A stretch of 64,000 bases of DNA. Origin: JABWCE01 sp964617955. GTDB taxonomy: Bacteria; Bacteroidota; Bacteroidia; NS11-12g; UBA9320. The stretch spans positions 62,001 to 126,000 of the forward strand of contig CAZTXB010000005.1 in assembly GCA_964617955.1 (NCBI GenBank), given 5' to 3'. The position numbers were made by a program, and so were the translations under genes. The notes under the pieces were generated by a model that did not search any database, was not told where the DNA came from, and worked only from the letters and a program-made list of their open reading frames with translations. Below are positions 37,101 to 45,680 of this stretch, one piece after another; the first letter of the stretch is position 1, and every line of letters begins with the position of its first letter.

Positions 37101-37228
37101 AAACCGATTACAAAGGTGTAGATCCCGAAACCAGTCTTACAGGTGCCGGCTCAAACATCGGGGGTTTTGATTACTTTAATAACCCCGGTATCAAATCATA
37201 TATTTTTAGTTTAAAAGCAAACTTTTAA
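34109..37228 (+). CDS. SusC/RagA-family TonB-linked outer-membrane transporter
   Basis: A 1039-residue outer-membrane barrel that takes up ligands with TonB energy. A signal peptide (to SAMAQ) precedes a carboxypeptidase-D-regulatory-like domain (VSGKVTAAKTNEALLGVTVAVKGT region) and the SusC plug with LDEVVVTAIALERSSKSIGY, the LRGNTTF segment and LIVIDGLPI. The barrel runs to a terminal aromatic strand ending KANF. It is paired with the downstream SusD-like lipoprotein, 19 bp away. No polysaccharide-degrading enzyme is nearby; the next gene is a peptidase, so a peptide ligand is possible but not shown. Confidence 0.95.
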   Translation: MKKFFYLLLGVFVCALQSNSAMAQLRTVSGKVTAAKTNEALLGVTVAVKGTTIGTTTDEAGSYTISLPSGSSVLVFMYVGMKKQEIDVGTNTNLNVTMVDDGNSLDEVVVTAIALERSSKSIGYTTQTVTGKEVAGSGEQNVIQGLASKAAGVYVQGTSGTPGASSKIILRGNTTFEGDNQPLIVIDGLPISNETDNTSPSDYPFNQNLQGVQNSNRAIDINPDDIETMTVLKGPAAAALYGAQAASGAIIITTKKARIRGKSRGFNVSYSSSMELQKVNKLPELQTKYGQGTGGGTIVSGAVKEEGKANPASPNSWGPKTKPDSTWDNMDEFFKTGHIYNNSVVLNAFNEKSSLRLSLANLKQDGVIPNTDYKRHTVTINADHKINDKFTFGTTMSYVNSGGILAQNGSNLAGVMLGLTRTPADYRLDDPNSAGPNGWTNSDGTQRSWFPLYDNPHWSVRNNPFTTDMNRMYGNINFKASPFSFMDLTYRLGTDVYTDKRFATFAIGSNQPASAPNGELNENVITHRYVYQDILATFKRSITKDIDASLVLGSNLQYTKDEDQYLRGRDLTVPEYYNLSNAANLYANSSYSVLKKSGVFGDLNVNYKEWIFLNVTARQDRWSSFNKKIVYPSTSLAFVFSDFVAQKWFTFGKARVAYAKAGKGPAPYATRNYYGKPFLTDGFTDGLGFPYLSQNGFGISNTLNDPNIKPETTTSTEFGLDLRFFDSRLRIDFSYYNQQSKDIILSLPIAPSSGFRALYTNSGAMENKGIELFASGTAIQMKDFSWDIGLNFSRNRNKVTALANGVEEVAPEAAFNSAQAYAIVGSPYGAIYGTKWARNDAGQLIIGANGLPTLDPEKGNLGNPYPDWMMGLRNSFTYKGIRLTGLLDIRQGGVSWNGTYARLNRLGRTEESADRNRTYVIDGVLADGSKNTKEISANSYYSTFVGDGGAYASENAIQDVSWLRLRELGLSYNLKIKAIEKYVKSVDLGFVAKNLWLKTDYKGVDPETSLTGAGSNIGGFDYFNNPGIKSYIFSLKANF

Positions 37229-37247
37229 TTGAAAGGAGGAAAACAAA

Positions 37248-38648
37248 ATGAAAAAAATAATATTATCTATATCCCTTATTCTCTTGGTTTTAAGCCAAGG
37301 ATGTAAAAAATTTACTGATGGCGACAAAATTTCGCCAAATGCGCCGAGCGAAGTTACAGCTCCGCTGCTTCTTACCAATTGTGAAGTGGCCTTATTTGCC
37401 TCCTATTCAGGTGGACTTTCAAGGGTTACCTCCATGTTGACACAACAGAGCTCCGGTTTTACAGATCAGGCCTTTATTTATGAAAAATATGGTATGGTTG
37501 AAGGCGATTTTGATACCGAGTGGCAAACCATTTATGCCTCCGGACTTATTAATACCAAAAAGCTTATAGAAAAAGCAGGAGCCGCCAATCCACATTACGC
37601 TGCCATAGGCAAAATTTTACAGGTGTTAATGATAGGAGCAGCTACCGATTTATGGGGCGATATACCCTACAGTCAGGCGCTTAAAGGAGAAGATGGAACC
37701 GAAGCTTCCCGTAAGCCGGCATACGACCGTCAAGAAGTTGTTCTCAACGCCATACAAGCTACTTTGGATGAGGCCATCGCTCAATTGAAAAGTACCAGCA
37801 ATGTGATTACCCCTGACGCTGATGACTTCATTTTTAATGGCAAAGCTGACAAATGGCTTAAAACCGCCTGGATGTTAAAAGCCAGATATGCCCTTCGCTT
37901 AAGCAAACGGAATTCTGCTGATGCCTATGCTAAAACCTTAAGTGCTTTAACCAATGCAGGTACCATTACCTCAGCAGATGATTGCAACATGATGTTCGGA
38001 ACCAATGCCAACGAATATAACCAATGGTATGCCTTTACAAGGGTAGATAGAAAAGGATATATTAGAATGGGCGCTAAACTCGTAAACATGATGAATGCAA
38101 TGAGTGACCCAAGGCTACCATTTTACTGCAAGGCAAATGATACAACAGCTTACATAGGCGGACCTGCCGGAGAAGCTGAAACCATTACCTATGGCAAATA
38201 TGTTTCAACCATTGGCGACTATTACTCCTCACCTGATTCTAAGTTGCCCTTGATCACTTTCGTTGAAGCTAAATTCATGGAGGCTGAAGCCAAATTAAGC
38301 ACCGATAAAGCAGGTGCAGCCACAGCCTATAACGACGCTGTGATTGAGCACATTGTAAAGGTTACAGGAGCTGCTCCTAATGCAGCCTATATATTGGCCA
38401 ACGCCTCAGAAACAGGCGCTACCATTACGCTTGAAAAGATCATGAATCAAAAATATATCGCCATGTTCACGCAATTGGAGGTATACAGCGACTGGAGAAG
38501 AACTGGTTTCCCCACTCTAACGAAAGCCACAGGCGCCACCAAAAATATTCCGAGAAGAATGGTGAATGTGCTTGAAGAAAGACAATATAATTCGAACGCA
38601 ACCATTGTATCTGATGTTTCAGTACCTGTTTGGTGGGACGCGAATTAA
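37248..38648 (+). CDS. SusD/RagB-family surface lipoprotein
   Basis: A 466-residue ligand-binding lipoprotein that closes over the SusC barrel. The lipobox is VLSQGC, giving Cys at about residue 19. The SusD-like_2 type fold is suggested by TPR-like helices with DLWGDIPYSQAL and KFMEAEAKL, and by the C-terminal motif RRMVNVLEERQYN. An AGGAGG-like sequence (AAAGGAGG) precedes the ATG, which is unusual here. A strong terminator follows, so the transcript probably ends with this gene. Confidence 0.93.
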   Translation: MKKIILSISLILLVLSQGCKKFTDGDKISPNAPSEVTAPLLLTNCEVALFASYSGGLSRVTSMLTQQSSGFTDQAFIYEKYGMVEGDFDTEWQTIYASGLINTKKLIEKAGAANPHYAAIGKILQVLMIGAATDLWGDIPYSQALKGEDGTEASRKPAYDRQEVVLNAIQATLDEAIAQLKSTSNVITPDADDFIFNGKADKWLKTAWMLKARYALRLSKRNSADAYAKTLSALTNAGTITSADDCNMMFGTNANEYNQWYAFTRVDRKGYIRMGAKLVNMMNAMSDPRLPFYCKANDTTAYIGGPAGEAETITYGKYVSTIGDYYSSPDSKLPLITFVEAKFMEAEAKLSTDKAGAATAYNDAVIEHIVKVTGAAPNAAYILANASETGATITLEKIMNQKYIAMFTQLEVYSDWRRTGFPTLTKATGATKNIPRRMVNVLEERQYNSNATIVSDVSVPVWWDAN

Positions 38649-38669
38649 TAGTAATTTTCATTTTATAAA

Positions 38670-38699
38670 AAAAACCGCCTATATGGCGGTTTTTTTTTG
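38670..38699 (+). terminator. Intrinsic terminator after the SusD gene
   Basis: AAAAACCGCC (38670-38679) pairs with GGCGGTTTTT (38685-38694) around TATAT and is followed by more T residues. It is a strong rho-independent terminator that separates the SusCD unit from the M2 peptidase. Confidence 0.92.
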
Positions 38700-38741
38700 T
38701 ACTCCTCACATTTTGTATATTGGCCGAATATTAATCATACC

Positions 38742-40544
38742 ATGAAATCATTTGTACTCATCGTTTTATCGCTATTCACGCTGTCGCAATGCAATCCTTC
38801 CGACCATAAGACTTTTCAGGGAGAAGTTCAAACCTATTTGGATGCATACAACAGCAAATTTCAGGAACTCTTGATCGCCTCAAACAACGCTCAATGGAAA
38901 CTCAACACTATGATTATCGAAGGCGATTCCCTTACGCCAAAACAAGCAAGTGATGCCGGCGAAGCCTTTGCAGCTTTTACCGGGAGTAAATTAAACATCA
39001 AAACCAGTACACAGTACTTAAAAAGGAAGGATGAACTCACACCGCTTCAGGTAAAACAACTGGAAACCATACTGTTTATGGCCGGTAGCAATCCTTCAAC
39101 AGCAGGTGATATTGTTAAACAAAGAATCAAAGCTGAAACCGATCAAACCGGATTGCTCTATGGTTTCAAATACCTACTCAACCAAAAAGAAGTCAGCACC
39201 AATAACCTGGACGAAATTCTGAGAAGTTCGAATAACCTGAATGAACGATTAGCGGCCTGGACCACCAGCAAGGAGGTTGGTAAAAACTTAAAAATGGGGC
39301 TGGAGAATTTGAGAAGCCTTAGAAATAAATCGGTGCAGGCTCTTCAATACAAAGATTTTTTTGCTTACCAGGCTGCTGAATATAATATGAGTTCTGAAGA
39401 TATTATGACTTCATGCAAGGGAATGATAAGTGATGTTTGGCCGCTTTACCGCGAGCTTCACACCTGGGCAAGATATGAATTGGCTAAAAAATACAATCAG
39501 GCTGTGCCTGACTACATACCGGCCCATTGGTTACCCAACCGCTGGGGACAAGACTGGACTGCTCTGGTGGATGTGAAAGGCGTAAATATGGATGAAACCC
39601 TTAAAACCAAATCGGCCGAATGGATAGTAGAGCAAGGTGAAGCCTTTTATAAAAGCCTTGGGTTTGAAGCTTTGCCAAAATCCTTCTACGAAAAATCGAG
39701 CCTGTATCCCCTTGCTGCCGATGCCAAATATAAGAAAAACAACCATGCCAGCGCCTGGCATATGGACAACGACAAAGATGTGAGGAGTTTGATGAGCGTG
39801 GAGCCGAACACCGAATGGTGGGGCACAGTTTTGCACGAATTAGGCCATATCTATTACTACCAAACCTATTCTAATCCCGATGTGCCAATTATTTTAAGAG
39901 GAGGCGCCAACAGGGCTTATCATGAGGCCATGGGAAGTTTGATAGGATTGGCAGCCCTTCAAAAACCCTTTCTCAAAAATTTCGGGTTGATAGGGAAAGA
40001 TGTGGTGGCCAATGATACCTTAAGCATGCTTAAGGAGGCACTTGACTTTGTGGTCCATATTCCTTGGGGCGCAGGCGTAATGACCGGATTTGAACACCAA
40101 CTGTATTCTAAGAATTTAAGTGCCACCCAATTTAACAAAGCCTGGTGGGATTTAGTTAAAAAATATCAGGGCATTGTACCTCCGATGGAAAGAGGTGAGA
40201 CTTATTGTGACGCAGCCACCAAAACCCATATCAATGATGATGCAGCGCAGTATTATGATTACAGCATGAGCAATGTTCTGCTATTCCAGTTTCACGACCA
40301 TATCGCCAAAAAAATATTAAAGCAAGATCCTCACAATACCAACTATTGGGGAAGCAAGGAAACAGGGCAGTTTCTTAAAAATTTAATGTACCCCGGAGCT
40401 AGCGTAGATTGGCGCGAGCATTTAAAAAAGAACCTTGGCAAAGAGATGAGTGCCGAACCCATGCTTGAATATTTCCAACCTTTGCTTGCTTATCTCAAAA
40501 AAGTAAATGCGGGGCGGACTTGTACTTTGCCTGAAAAGCTCTAG
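38742..40544 (+). CDS. M2-family (ACE-like) dipeptidyl carboxypeptidase lipoprotein
   Basis: A 600-residue zinc metallopeptidase related to angiotensin-converting enzyme. The lipoprotein signal ends LFTLSQC. Zinc ligands are HELGH (His365, His369) and Glu395 in YHEAMG; the intervening stretch ending ILRGGANRAYHEA closely follows the ACE pattern, two residues longer. The C-terminal region has the GETYCDAATKTHINDDAAQYYDY segment expected for substrate and chloride contacts. It should cut dipeptides from peptide C-termini at the cell envelope. I start it at ATG 38742; an upstream in-frame TTG would lie inside the terminator hairpin. Confidence 0.93.
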   Translation: MKSFVLIVLSLFTLSQCNPSDHKTFQGEVQTYLDAYNSKFQELLIASNNAQWKLNTMIIEGDSLTPKQASDAGEAFAAFTGSKLNIKTSTQYLKRKDELTPLQVKQLETILFMAGSNPSTAGDIVKQRIKAETDQTGLLYGFKYLLNQKEVSTNNLDEILRSSNNLNERLAAWTTSKEVGKNLKMGLENLRSLRNKSVQALQYKDFFAYQAAEYNMSSEDIMTSCKGMISDVWPLYRELHTWARYELAKKYNQAVPDYIPAHWLPNRWGQDWTALVDVKGVNMDETLKTKSAEWIVEQGEAFYKSLGFEALPKSFYEKSSLYPLAADAKYKKNNHASAWHMDNDKDVRSLMSVEPNTEWWGTVLHELGHIYYYQTYSNPDVPIILRGGANRAYHEAMGSLIGLAALQKPFLKNFGLIGKDVVANDTLSMLKEALDFVVHIPWGAGVMTGFEHQLYSKNLSATQFNKAWWDLVKKYQGIVPPMERGETYCDAATKTHINDDAAQYYDYSMSNVLLFQFHDHIAKKILKQDPHNTNYWGSKETGQFLKNLMYPGASVDWREHLKKNLGKEMSAEPMLEYFQPLLAYLKKVNAGRTCTLPEKL

Positions 40545-40633
40545 CCGGCTCTTTAACTTCAATTGCCATTTGCGTTTTCCGCCATTTTGGTCTGCTTAAT
40601 ATGAATCAGGGTGCCAATGTTAGGTATACTAAA

Positions 40634-40978
40634 TCATTCATCTAACAATCCTTCCGATTCAAAATACTCTATGATATGCTGCCTTAAAAAGTTTTCCTGC
40701 TGAAACACATCAATAAAAGGAAGTTTTTTTGTGGATTTCCAATGGGGCCATCCTTCACTATCAACCCCTTCCAATTCATAGTATCCCGAAGTGCTTAGCA
40801 ATCGGCAAACCGCAATGTGCATCAACTCAACCTTTTCTTCTTTGGTAAATTTTCTTGGTAAACCTAATTCACGCATGCCAATTAAAAAGAGAATGGCATT
40901 TACATCAGGGGTCTTGTTAAAATCGCTTTGTATTTTTTGAATAATTTTTTGCCACTTGGGCACCATCTCTGACTGCAT
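40634..40978 (-). CDS. Conserved hypothetical protein
   Basis: A 114-residue soluble protein from ATG 40978. A longer reading to 41041 (135 residues) would overlap the -7 box at 40983-40990, so the short form is preferred. It is mostly helical, without signal peptide, membrane segment or a catalytic motif that I recognise. The stretches NAILFLIGMRELGLPRKF and SGYYELEGVDSEGWPHW look structured, and relatives appear to exist in Bacteroidota. It is transcribed toward the M2 gene and is otherwise isolated. Function unknown. Confidence 0.7.
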   Translation of the reverse strand: MQSEMVPKWQKIIQKIQSDFNKTPDVNAILFLIGMRELGLPRKFTKEEKVELMHIAVCRLLSTSGYYELEGVDSEGWPHWKSTKKLPFIDVFQQENFLRQHIIEYFESEGLLDE

Positions 40979-40982
40979 TTTG

Positions 40983-40990
40983 CAAAGGTA
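40983..40990 (-). promoter_or_regulatory. Putative -7 box of the hypothetical gene
   Basis: The minus strand reads TACCTTTG (TAnnTTTG), only 4 nt before ATG 40978. It argues for the shorter start and for a leaderless or near-leaderless transcript. Confidence 0.45.
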
Positions 40991-41133
40991 GGATAAGTTG
41001 CCTCTGGTTTTAAAACATAATCTAAAAGAACCCTCTTTCAAACTTATCCTTGCACAGATATATGAGCATTTTAGCCAAGTCGCCCTATTTTATTTTGATT
41101 AACGAAGCCAGTAATAGATCTTACTTTTAAATA

Positions 41134-41369
41134 GGGCCTGCTGAAAAACACTTAAAGGCTTGATATGATGAGGTTCATTAAAACTTTTATTGCTTTTAAT
41201 GCACGATAAAAGTAGTGAACCATAAAAATATCGTGCATCGAATGCCTTCATAAAGACGTTAGTTCATTGCACGTCCCTTACTTCGTCGGCTTCGGCTCGA
41301 GGTACGGCAAAGTACATCTTCGCCTTGCCTCCTTGTAATGAACGCACACTGAACTTTTTCAGCAGGCCC
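41134..41369 (+). mobile_element. MITE-like element, copy 3 (236 bp)
   Basis: Same length, ends and order as copy 1. The 15-bp terminal repeats are perfect, and it is flanked by a 6-bp direct repeat TAAATA (41128-41133 and 41370-41375). It differs from copy 1 at about four positions in the left half and one in the right half. It lies in the gap between the hypothetical gene and ybaB. Confidence 0.85.
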
Positions 41370-41473
41370 TAAATATTTCCAAGATTAAAGGATCCCTAAC
41401 ACAATAGCTTTTCCAATTAATAACATTTAGCCTGGTTTTTATTTTTTATCTGCGCCATTTAGCACCGGCGCAT

Positions 41474-41481
41474 TAATTTTG
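41474..41481 (+). promoter_or_regulatory. Putative -7 box of ybaB
   Basis: TAATTTTG matches TAnnTTTG and ends 4 nt before the ATG at 41486, implying a leaderless message if used. Confidence 0.4.
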
Positions 41482-41485
41482 CGGC

Positions 41486-41782
41486 ATGTTTGGAAAAATA
41501 AAAGAACTCATGGATGCCAAAAATAAGGCAGAAATGATTAAAAAAAAGTTGCAGGGCATCACGGTAACGGGTCAATCCCCTATGTCGGAAGTGGTGGTTA
41601 ACGCAAGCGGCGATAGAAAAATAACCCATATTGAAATACAACAAAGCATCTTGAATGTGCGTGAGAAAAGTGATATTGAAACGCTGGTGAAGCAAGCAGT
41701 TAATGAAGCTCTTGAGGCCGCCGACCAGCTTATGGCCGAAGAGATGAAGCAAATTTTGCCAAATATTCCGGGAATTTCCTAA
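41486..41782 (+). CDS. YbaB/EbfC-family nucleoid-associated protein
   Basis: A 98-residue DNA-binding protein of the YbaB/EbfC family, which forms dimers and binds DNA with little sequence preference. The helical start (MFGKIKELMDAKNKAEMIKKKL), the beta core GQSPMSEVVVNASGDRKITHIEI and the final helix LVKQAVNEALEAADQLMAEEM fit the family. The usual dnaX and recR neighbours are absent. The stop overlaps the convergent flavoprotein stop by 4 bp. Confidence 0.87.
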   Translation: MFGKIKELMDAKNKAEMIKKKLQGITVTGQSPMSEVVVNASGDRKITHIEIQQSILNVREKSDIETLVKQAVNEALEAADQLMAEEMKQILPNIPGIS

Positions 41783-42993
41783 TGCTTACCTATGGCACTT
41801 GCTGCCAAGAACGCCCCGGTCCATGCAGCTTGAAAATTGAACCCTCCGGTAACAGCATCTACGTTGAGTACTTCACCGATAAAAAACAAATTCGGATGGA
41901 GTTTGCTTTGAAAAGTTTTAAAATCCACCTCTGAAAGTTCCACGCCTCCTGCACTCACAAATTCCTCTTTGAACGTGCTTTTTCCGTTCACTTCAATGAG
42001 GGTATTGGTCATGTTTTGAGCCAGTTTCTCCAATTGCAAGTTGGCCATGTCTGCTAGATTTCTATCCGCTTTACCCATGCATTCGTTAATCAAGTTCTGC
42101 CATAAACGCTGAGGAAGCTCCGGGTTGAGATTGTAAATCTTCTTTTTGGGATGTTGCTTTTTCATAAGCAGCAGCCATTCCATGGCTTTGTTTTTATTCC
42201 AGCCCGGCTTCCAGTTAATTTCACAATGAAATTGGTATTGTTTTTCGTGAAGCCAAATGGCAGCCCATGCACTGAGTTTTAATATGGCCGGGCCGCTCAA
42301 CCCCCAATGGGTAATTAACAAGGGGCCTGTGGATTGAAATTGGCTATTTATTAATTTGACTTCGACCTGCTTGAGGCTGACCCCGGACAAATTTTGAAGT
42401 AAAAGATCGTTAGAATTAAAGGTAAAGAGTGACGCCACAGGTGGTATAATAGTATGACGGGTGCATTCGCTTATTAAATTCCAAAATTTTTGACTGCTGC
42501 CGCTCGCTATCACCAAATAATCGGCATGGAACAAACCCTTGTCGGTTTCTAATTGCCATTCATTATTGACATGGCTGAAATGATTGACACCACAGCGAGT
42601 TTTTAAGACCACGCCCTTTAAAATGCTTTCTCTCCACAAACTGTCTATAATGGATTGAGAAGAATCGGAGACCGGAAACATGCGTCCATCTTCCTCGGTT
42701 TTTAATGGGACCCCCTTGCCTTCAAACCAATCCACCGTGTGTTGTGGATTAAAGTGACTAAAAGGTCCGCGAAGCTCTTTGTTTCCCCGGGGGTAATTTT
42801 TGACAAGTTCAGCTGCCTCGAAACAGGCATGTGTTACATTGCATCTCCCGCCGCCTGAGACTTTAACTTTTTGAAGCACATTCTCCGCCCTTTCAAATAG
42901 GATTATTTGCGAAGCCGGCATGGTTTCGGCTAATATGGCAGCACAGAAAAAGCCGGCTGCGCCTCCACCCACTATTGCAATTTTTTTACCCAA
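41779..42993 (-). CDS. HI0933-family NAD(P)/FAD-dependent flavoprotein
   Basis: A 404-residue flavoprotein of the HI0933/YhiN family. The FAD dinucleotide motif is VGGGAAGFFCA at the N-terminus, GGGRCNVTH follows, and the C-terminal NADH-like part has FFIGEVLNVDAVTGGFNFQAAWTGA. The in vivo reaction of the family is not well defined. The start is TTG immediately after the stop of the upstream porin gene (TAATTG), indicating translational coupling; no ATG gives the complete FAD motif. Confidence 0.88.
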   Translation of the reverse strand: MGKKIAIVGGGAAGFFCAAILAETMPASQIILFERAENVLQKVKVSGGGRCNVTHACFEAAELVKNYPRGNKELRGPFSHFNPQHTVDWFEGKGVPLKTEEDGRMFPVSDSSQSIIDSLWRESILKGVVLKTRCGVNHFSHVNNEWQLETDKGLFHADYLVIASGSSQKFWNLISECTRHTIIPPVASLFTFNSNDLLLQNLSGVSLKQVEVKLINSQFQSTGPLLITHWGLSGPAILKLSAWAAIWLHEKQYQFHCEINWKPGWNKNKAMEWLLLMKKQHPKKKIYNLNPELPQRLWQNLINECMGKADRNLADMANLQLEKLAQNMTNTLIEVNGKSTFKEEFVSAGGVELSEVDFKTFQSKLHPNLFFIGEVLNVDAVTGGFNFQAAWTGAFLAASAIGKH

Positions 42994-43641
42994 TTAAAAG
43001 GAGATGGTTGCTTCCCAACTTATATTGCGAATGTATCCACGATCATTGGTAGGTTGCAATTTATTGCCATTATTGTCGTGCATGTTTAAACCTCTGTTGA
43101 TATTTGTCAATCCAACCTTTACTAAGGTTTGAAATCCTATGATCTTTCGGTTGTGTTGGTAACCAAATACAGCCAGGGCATCAAAGGTGTTTAACTTGAT
43201 GTCGCGGGCTGCCGGTGATTGCAGATAATAGGAGTTATAGACCCAGGATTGGAGCAAACCCGTTGGTGCGATTCCTGCAACCAAACAATGCGCATGGCTC
43301 CCCTTCTTCAAATCCTTGAGTATTAATTGTGAAGCATCTATATAAAACAATGAGATTTTTTCGTATCCATTAGAAGCATGGTTACTGAATTTGGAATTTC
43401 TTATAGAGGGTGTGATTTCCGTTTGAAAATGGAATCCACCGCCTAATTTGTACTTGTAATATACACCACCTGTGAAACCGTAGCCCGGTGTTGAATTTGT
43501 AAGTGCAGTGCCGACGAGCAATGAAAAAGAAGGGCCTGCTTTAAGTCCTACTTTGAATCTTTCTCCCTCGGTATAGTTTTGTGCAAACAGGTTGCTTGTT
43601 ATACCTAAAATCAAAAGTATGCAGGCCAAAGTTTTACTCAT
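42994..43641 (-). CDS. Small outer-membrane beta-barrel protein (PorT-like)
   Basis: A 215-residue exported protein from ATG 43641, which begins a clear signal peptide (MSKTLACILLILGITSNLFAQ). An earlier in-frame start at 43731 would place 30 extra residues inside hscA and hide the signal. The mature part alternates polar and aromatic residues in about eight strands (FKVGLKAGPSFSLL, GFTGGVYYKYKLG, and the final ISWEATISF) and fits the outer-membrane beta-barrel family of PorT. It overlaps hscA by 8 bp and abuts the flavoprotein gene. The function is not known. Confidence 0.82.
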   Translation of the reverse strand: MSKTLACILLILGITSNLFAQNYTEGERFKVGLKAGPSFSLLVGTALTNSTPGYGFTGGVYYKYKLGGGFHFQTEITPSIRNSKFSNHASNGYEKISLFYIDASQLILKDLKKGSHAHCLVAGIAPTGLLQSWVYNSYYLQSPAARDIKLNTFDALAVFGYQHNRKIIGFQTLVKVGLTNINRGLNMHDNNGNKLQPTNDRGYIRNISWEATISF

Positions 43642-45514
43642 TGGCGATGCTTTTACCTTTGATGGATTTCGAAATAGCTTGATCCATGAGCCTTTCGGCA
43701 AATGGTTGTGTAATATGGTTAAGTTGTTCATGGGCTTTCAATATTTCATCCTTGTTGTTGCTATTTAATGAACGGTTTAGCAAATCTATGCATTTATTGG
43801 TCTCCTCAATTTCCTCCTGACTTATTGCATCCTTGTTTTTCTCAATAAAACGCTGGCTCGCATAAATTAATTGCTCCGCCTCCACACGTGCTTCCTGTAA
43901 CGACCTAAACCCCATGTCCTGCTTTGCATTTTGCAATGAATCGAGCAGCATTTTTTCAAGTTCTTCATCGGTTAGACCATATTGAGGTTTCACGACTATT
44001 TTTTGTTCAACACCTGAGCGCAATTCTTTAGCTGAAACCTTTAAAATGCCATCGGCATCGAGCATAAAGGTAATTTCTATTTTTGGCAAACCCGCCGGCA
44101 TGGCCGGAATACCCTGAAGGTGAAATTCTCCCAATTTTCGGTTGTGCTGAACCTGGTCCCGCTCTCCTTGATAAATAGATACCCGCAAGCTGATTTGCCC
44201 GTCTTTTGAGGTTGTGTATTGTCTGGAAGCGCGTTGCGGAACTTTAGAATTTCTGGGTATGATTACATCCATTAACTCTCCCAAAGTTTCTATGCCGAGT
44301 GAAAGGGGGGTCACATCGAGAAGCAAAATATCTTTTCTGTTTCCTGCCAAAATATCGGCCTCGACCGCAGCACCCAATGCCACTACCTCATCCGGATTGA
44401 GTTGGTCATGCAAGGTTTGTACCTCGAAAAATTGCTTTACCGCCTCTTTTACAAGCGGTACTCTGGTACTGCCGCCAACCAATATCACCTCATCTAAATC
44501 ACCTTTTTGAAGGCCGGCATCTTTCAAGGCCTGATTACAAGAGGCGATGGTGCGTTGCACAGTTCCCGAAATGCATTGGTTAAACTCGTCTCTGCTGAGC
44601 TTTAATCTCACTGTTTTATCATCGATCTCAAAATCCGACTCGTAGATTTGGTTAAAGGATAAGTATTTTTTTGCCTCCTCAGCGATGAGCCTCATGCGCT
44701 GAAGTTGAATTGAATCCATAGTTCCTGCTACATTACTTCCCAAGATATGATCGAGCCAATAATGTACAATGGCTTTGTCAAAATCATCGCCTCCGAGATG
44801 GGTGTCTCCATGTGTCGATAGAACCTCAAATAGACCATTGTGAATTTTTAGAGTCGAAATGTCAAAAGTTCCTCCACCTAAGTCATAAACCGCAATTGTT
44901 CTTTCATCGTCAGGGTTCAGGCCAATTCCATAGGCTAAACTGGCTGCCGTCGGTTCATTCACAATCCGCAAAACGTCGAGTCCGGCCAATTTTCCGGCAT
45001 CCCTCGTGGCTTGCCTTTGCGCATCATTAAAATAAGCCGGCACGGTTATCACGGCCTTACTTATCTCCGATTGTAAAGAAATTTCGGCAACCCTTTTCAA
45101 TTCCTTCAGAATAAAAGAAGACAACTCAATGGGGGTATAAAATTTTTCACCCGATTGTATCTTTACCAAGCCTTCACTGTTATCATCAATGATCTTATAA
45201 CCCAACAAAGATGCCTTTTCTTTTACGTCCTTGAATGATCTTCCCATCAGGCGTTTAACTGAAAAAATGGTATTGGCAGGGTCTTCTGTTAACTTTTTTC
45301 TGGCTAAATCCCCAACGAGGGGAGCTTCACCCTCTTTAAGGTAAATAATAGATGGTACAATGGCCTCCTTCCCTTCTCCCTTCAGAGCCTCCGGTGAGTT
45401 GCTCGTTTTATTAATTATGGCTACCATGCTGTTGGTAGTTCCTAAGTCAATTCCAATGATATAATCCTCTTTCTTTAGGGTACCTTCCTTTATATTAATT
45501 GAAACTATGGCCAT
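43634..45514 (-). CDS. hscA: Hsp70-type iron-sulfur assembly chaperone HscA
   Basis: A 626-residue Hsp70. The ATPase domain has IGIDLGTTNSMVA, VYDLGGGTFDIS and VGGSTRVPLV. The substrate-binding domain and helical lid follow, with an ending (TQPFAERLMDQAISKSIKGKS) that resembles HscA rather than DnaK, which usually ends in an acidic EEVDK-like tail. HscA helps transfer iron-sulfur clusters from IscU. No hscB, iscU or ferredoxin gene is adjacent. A -7 box lies 10 nt before the ATG, so this gene probably begins the unit with the porin-like and flavoprotein genes. Confidence 0.88.
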   Translation of the reverse strand: MAIVSINIKEGTLKKEDYIIGIDLGTTNSMVAIINKTSNSPEALKGEGKEAIVPSIIYLKEGEAPLVGDLARKKLTEDPANTIFSVKRLMGRSFKDVKEKASLLGYKIIDDNSEGLVKIQSGEKFYTPIELSSFILKELKRVAEISLQSEISKAVITVPAYFNDAQRQATRDAGKLAGLDVLRIVNEPTAASLAYGIGLNPDDERTIAVYDLGGGTFDISTLKIHNGLFEVLSTHGDTHLGGDDFDKAIVHYWLDHILGSNVAGTMDSIQLQRMRLIAEEAKKYLSFNQIYESDFEIDDKTVRLKLSRDEFNQCISGTVQRTIASCNQALKDAGLQKGDLDEVILVGGSTRVPLVKEAVKQFFEVQTLHDQLNPDEVVALGAAVEADILAGNRKDILLLDVTPLSLGIETLGELMDVIIPRNSKVPQRASRQYTTSKDGQISLRVSIYQGERDQVQHNRKLGEFHLQGIPAMPAGLPKIEITFMLDADGILKVSAKELRSGVEQKIVVKPQYGLTDEELEKMLLDSLQNAKQDMGFRSLQEARVEAEQLIYASQRFIEKNKDAISQEEIEETNKCIDLLNRSLNSNNKDEILKAHEQLNHITQPFAERLMDQAISKSIKGKSIANE

Positions 45515-45524
45515 ATATTCCTTG

Positions 45525-45532
45525 CAAAGATA
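45525..45532 (-). promoter_or_regulatory. Putative -7 box of hscA
   Basis: The minus strand reads TATCTTTG (TAnnTTTG), 10 nt before the hscA ATG. The leader would be only a few bases. Confidence 0.45.
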
Positions 45533-45680
45533 GTTTGATTTTTTTTTTGCAATAGAATTTGTTCTCCCTACCAGAATTTTAGGTCCATTGCACCTCCTGT
45601 TATTTGCCTAAATAAACCTACAAATCAAGCTGACCAAAAAACAACAATTATTAAATAATAACGTTCGATATTTGCAGTCC

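Noticed and set aside
38697..38741. The longer start of the M2 peptidase
   Set aside because: It would begin inside the T tract of the SusD terminator and put 15 residues before the lipoprotein signal.
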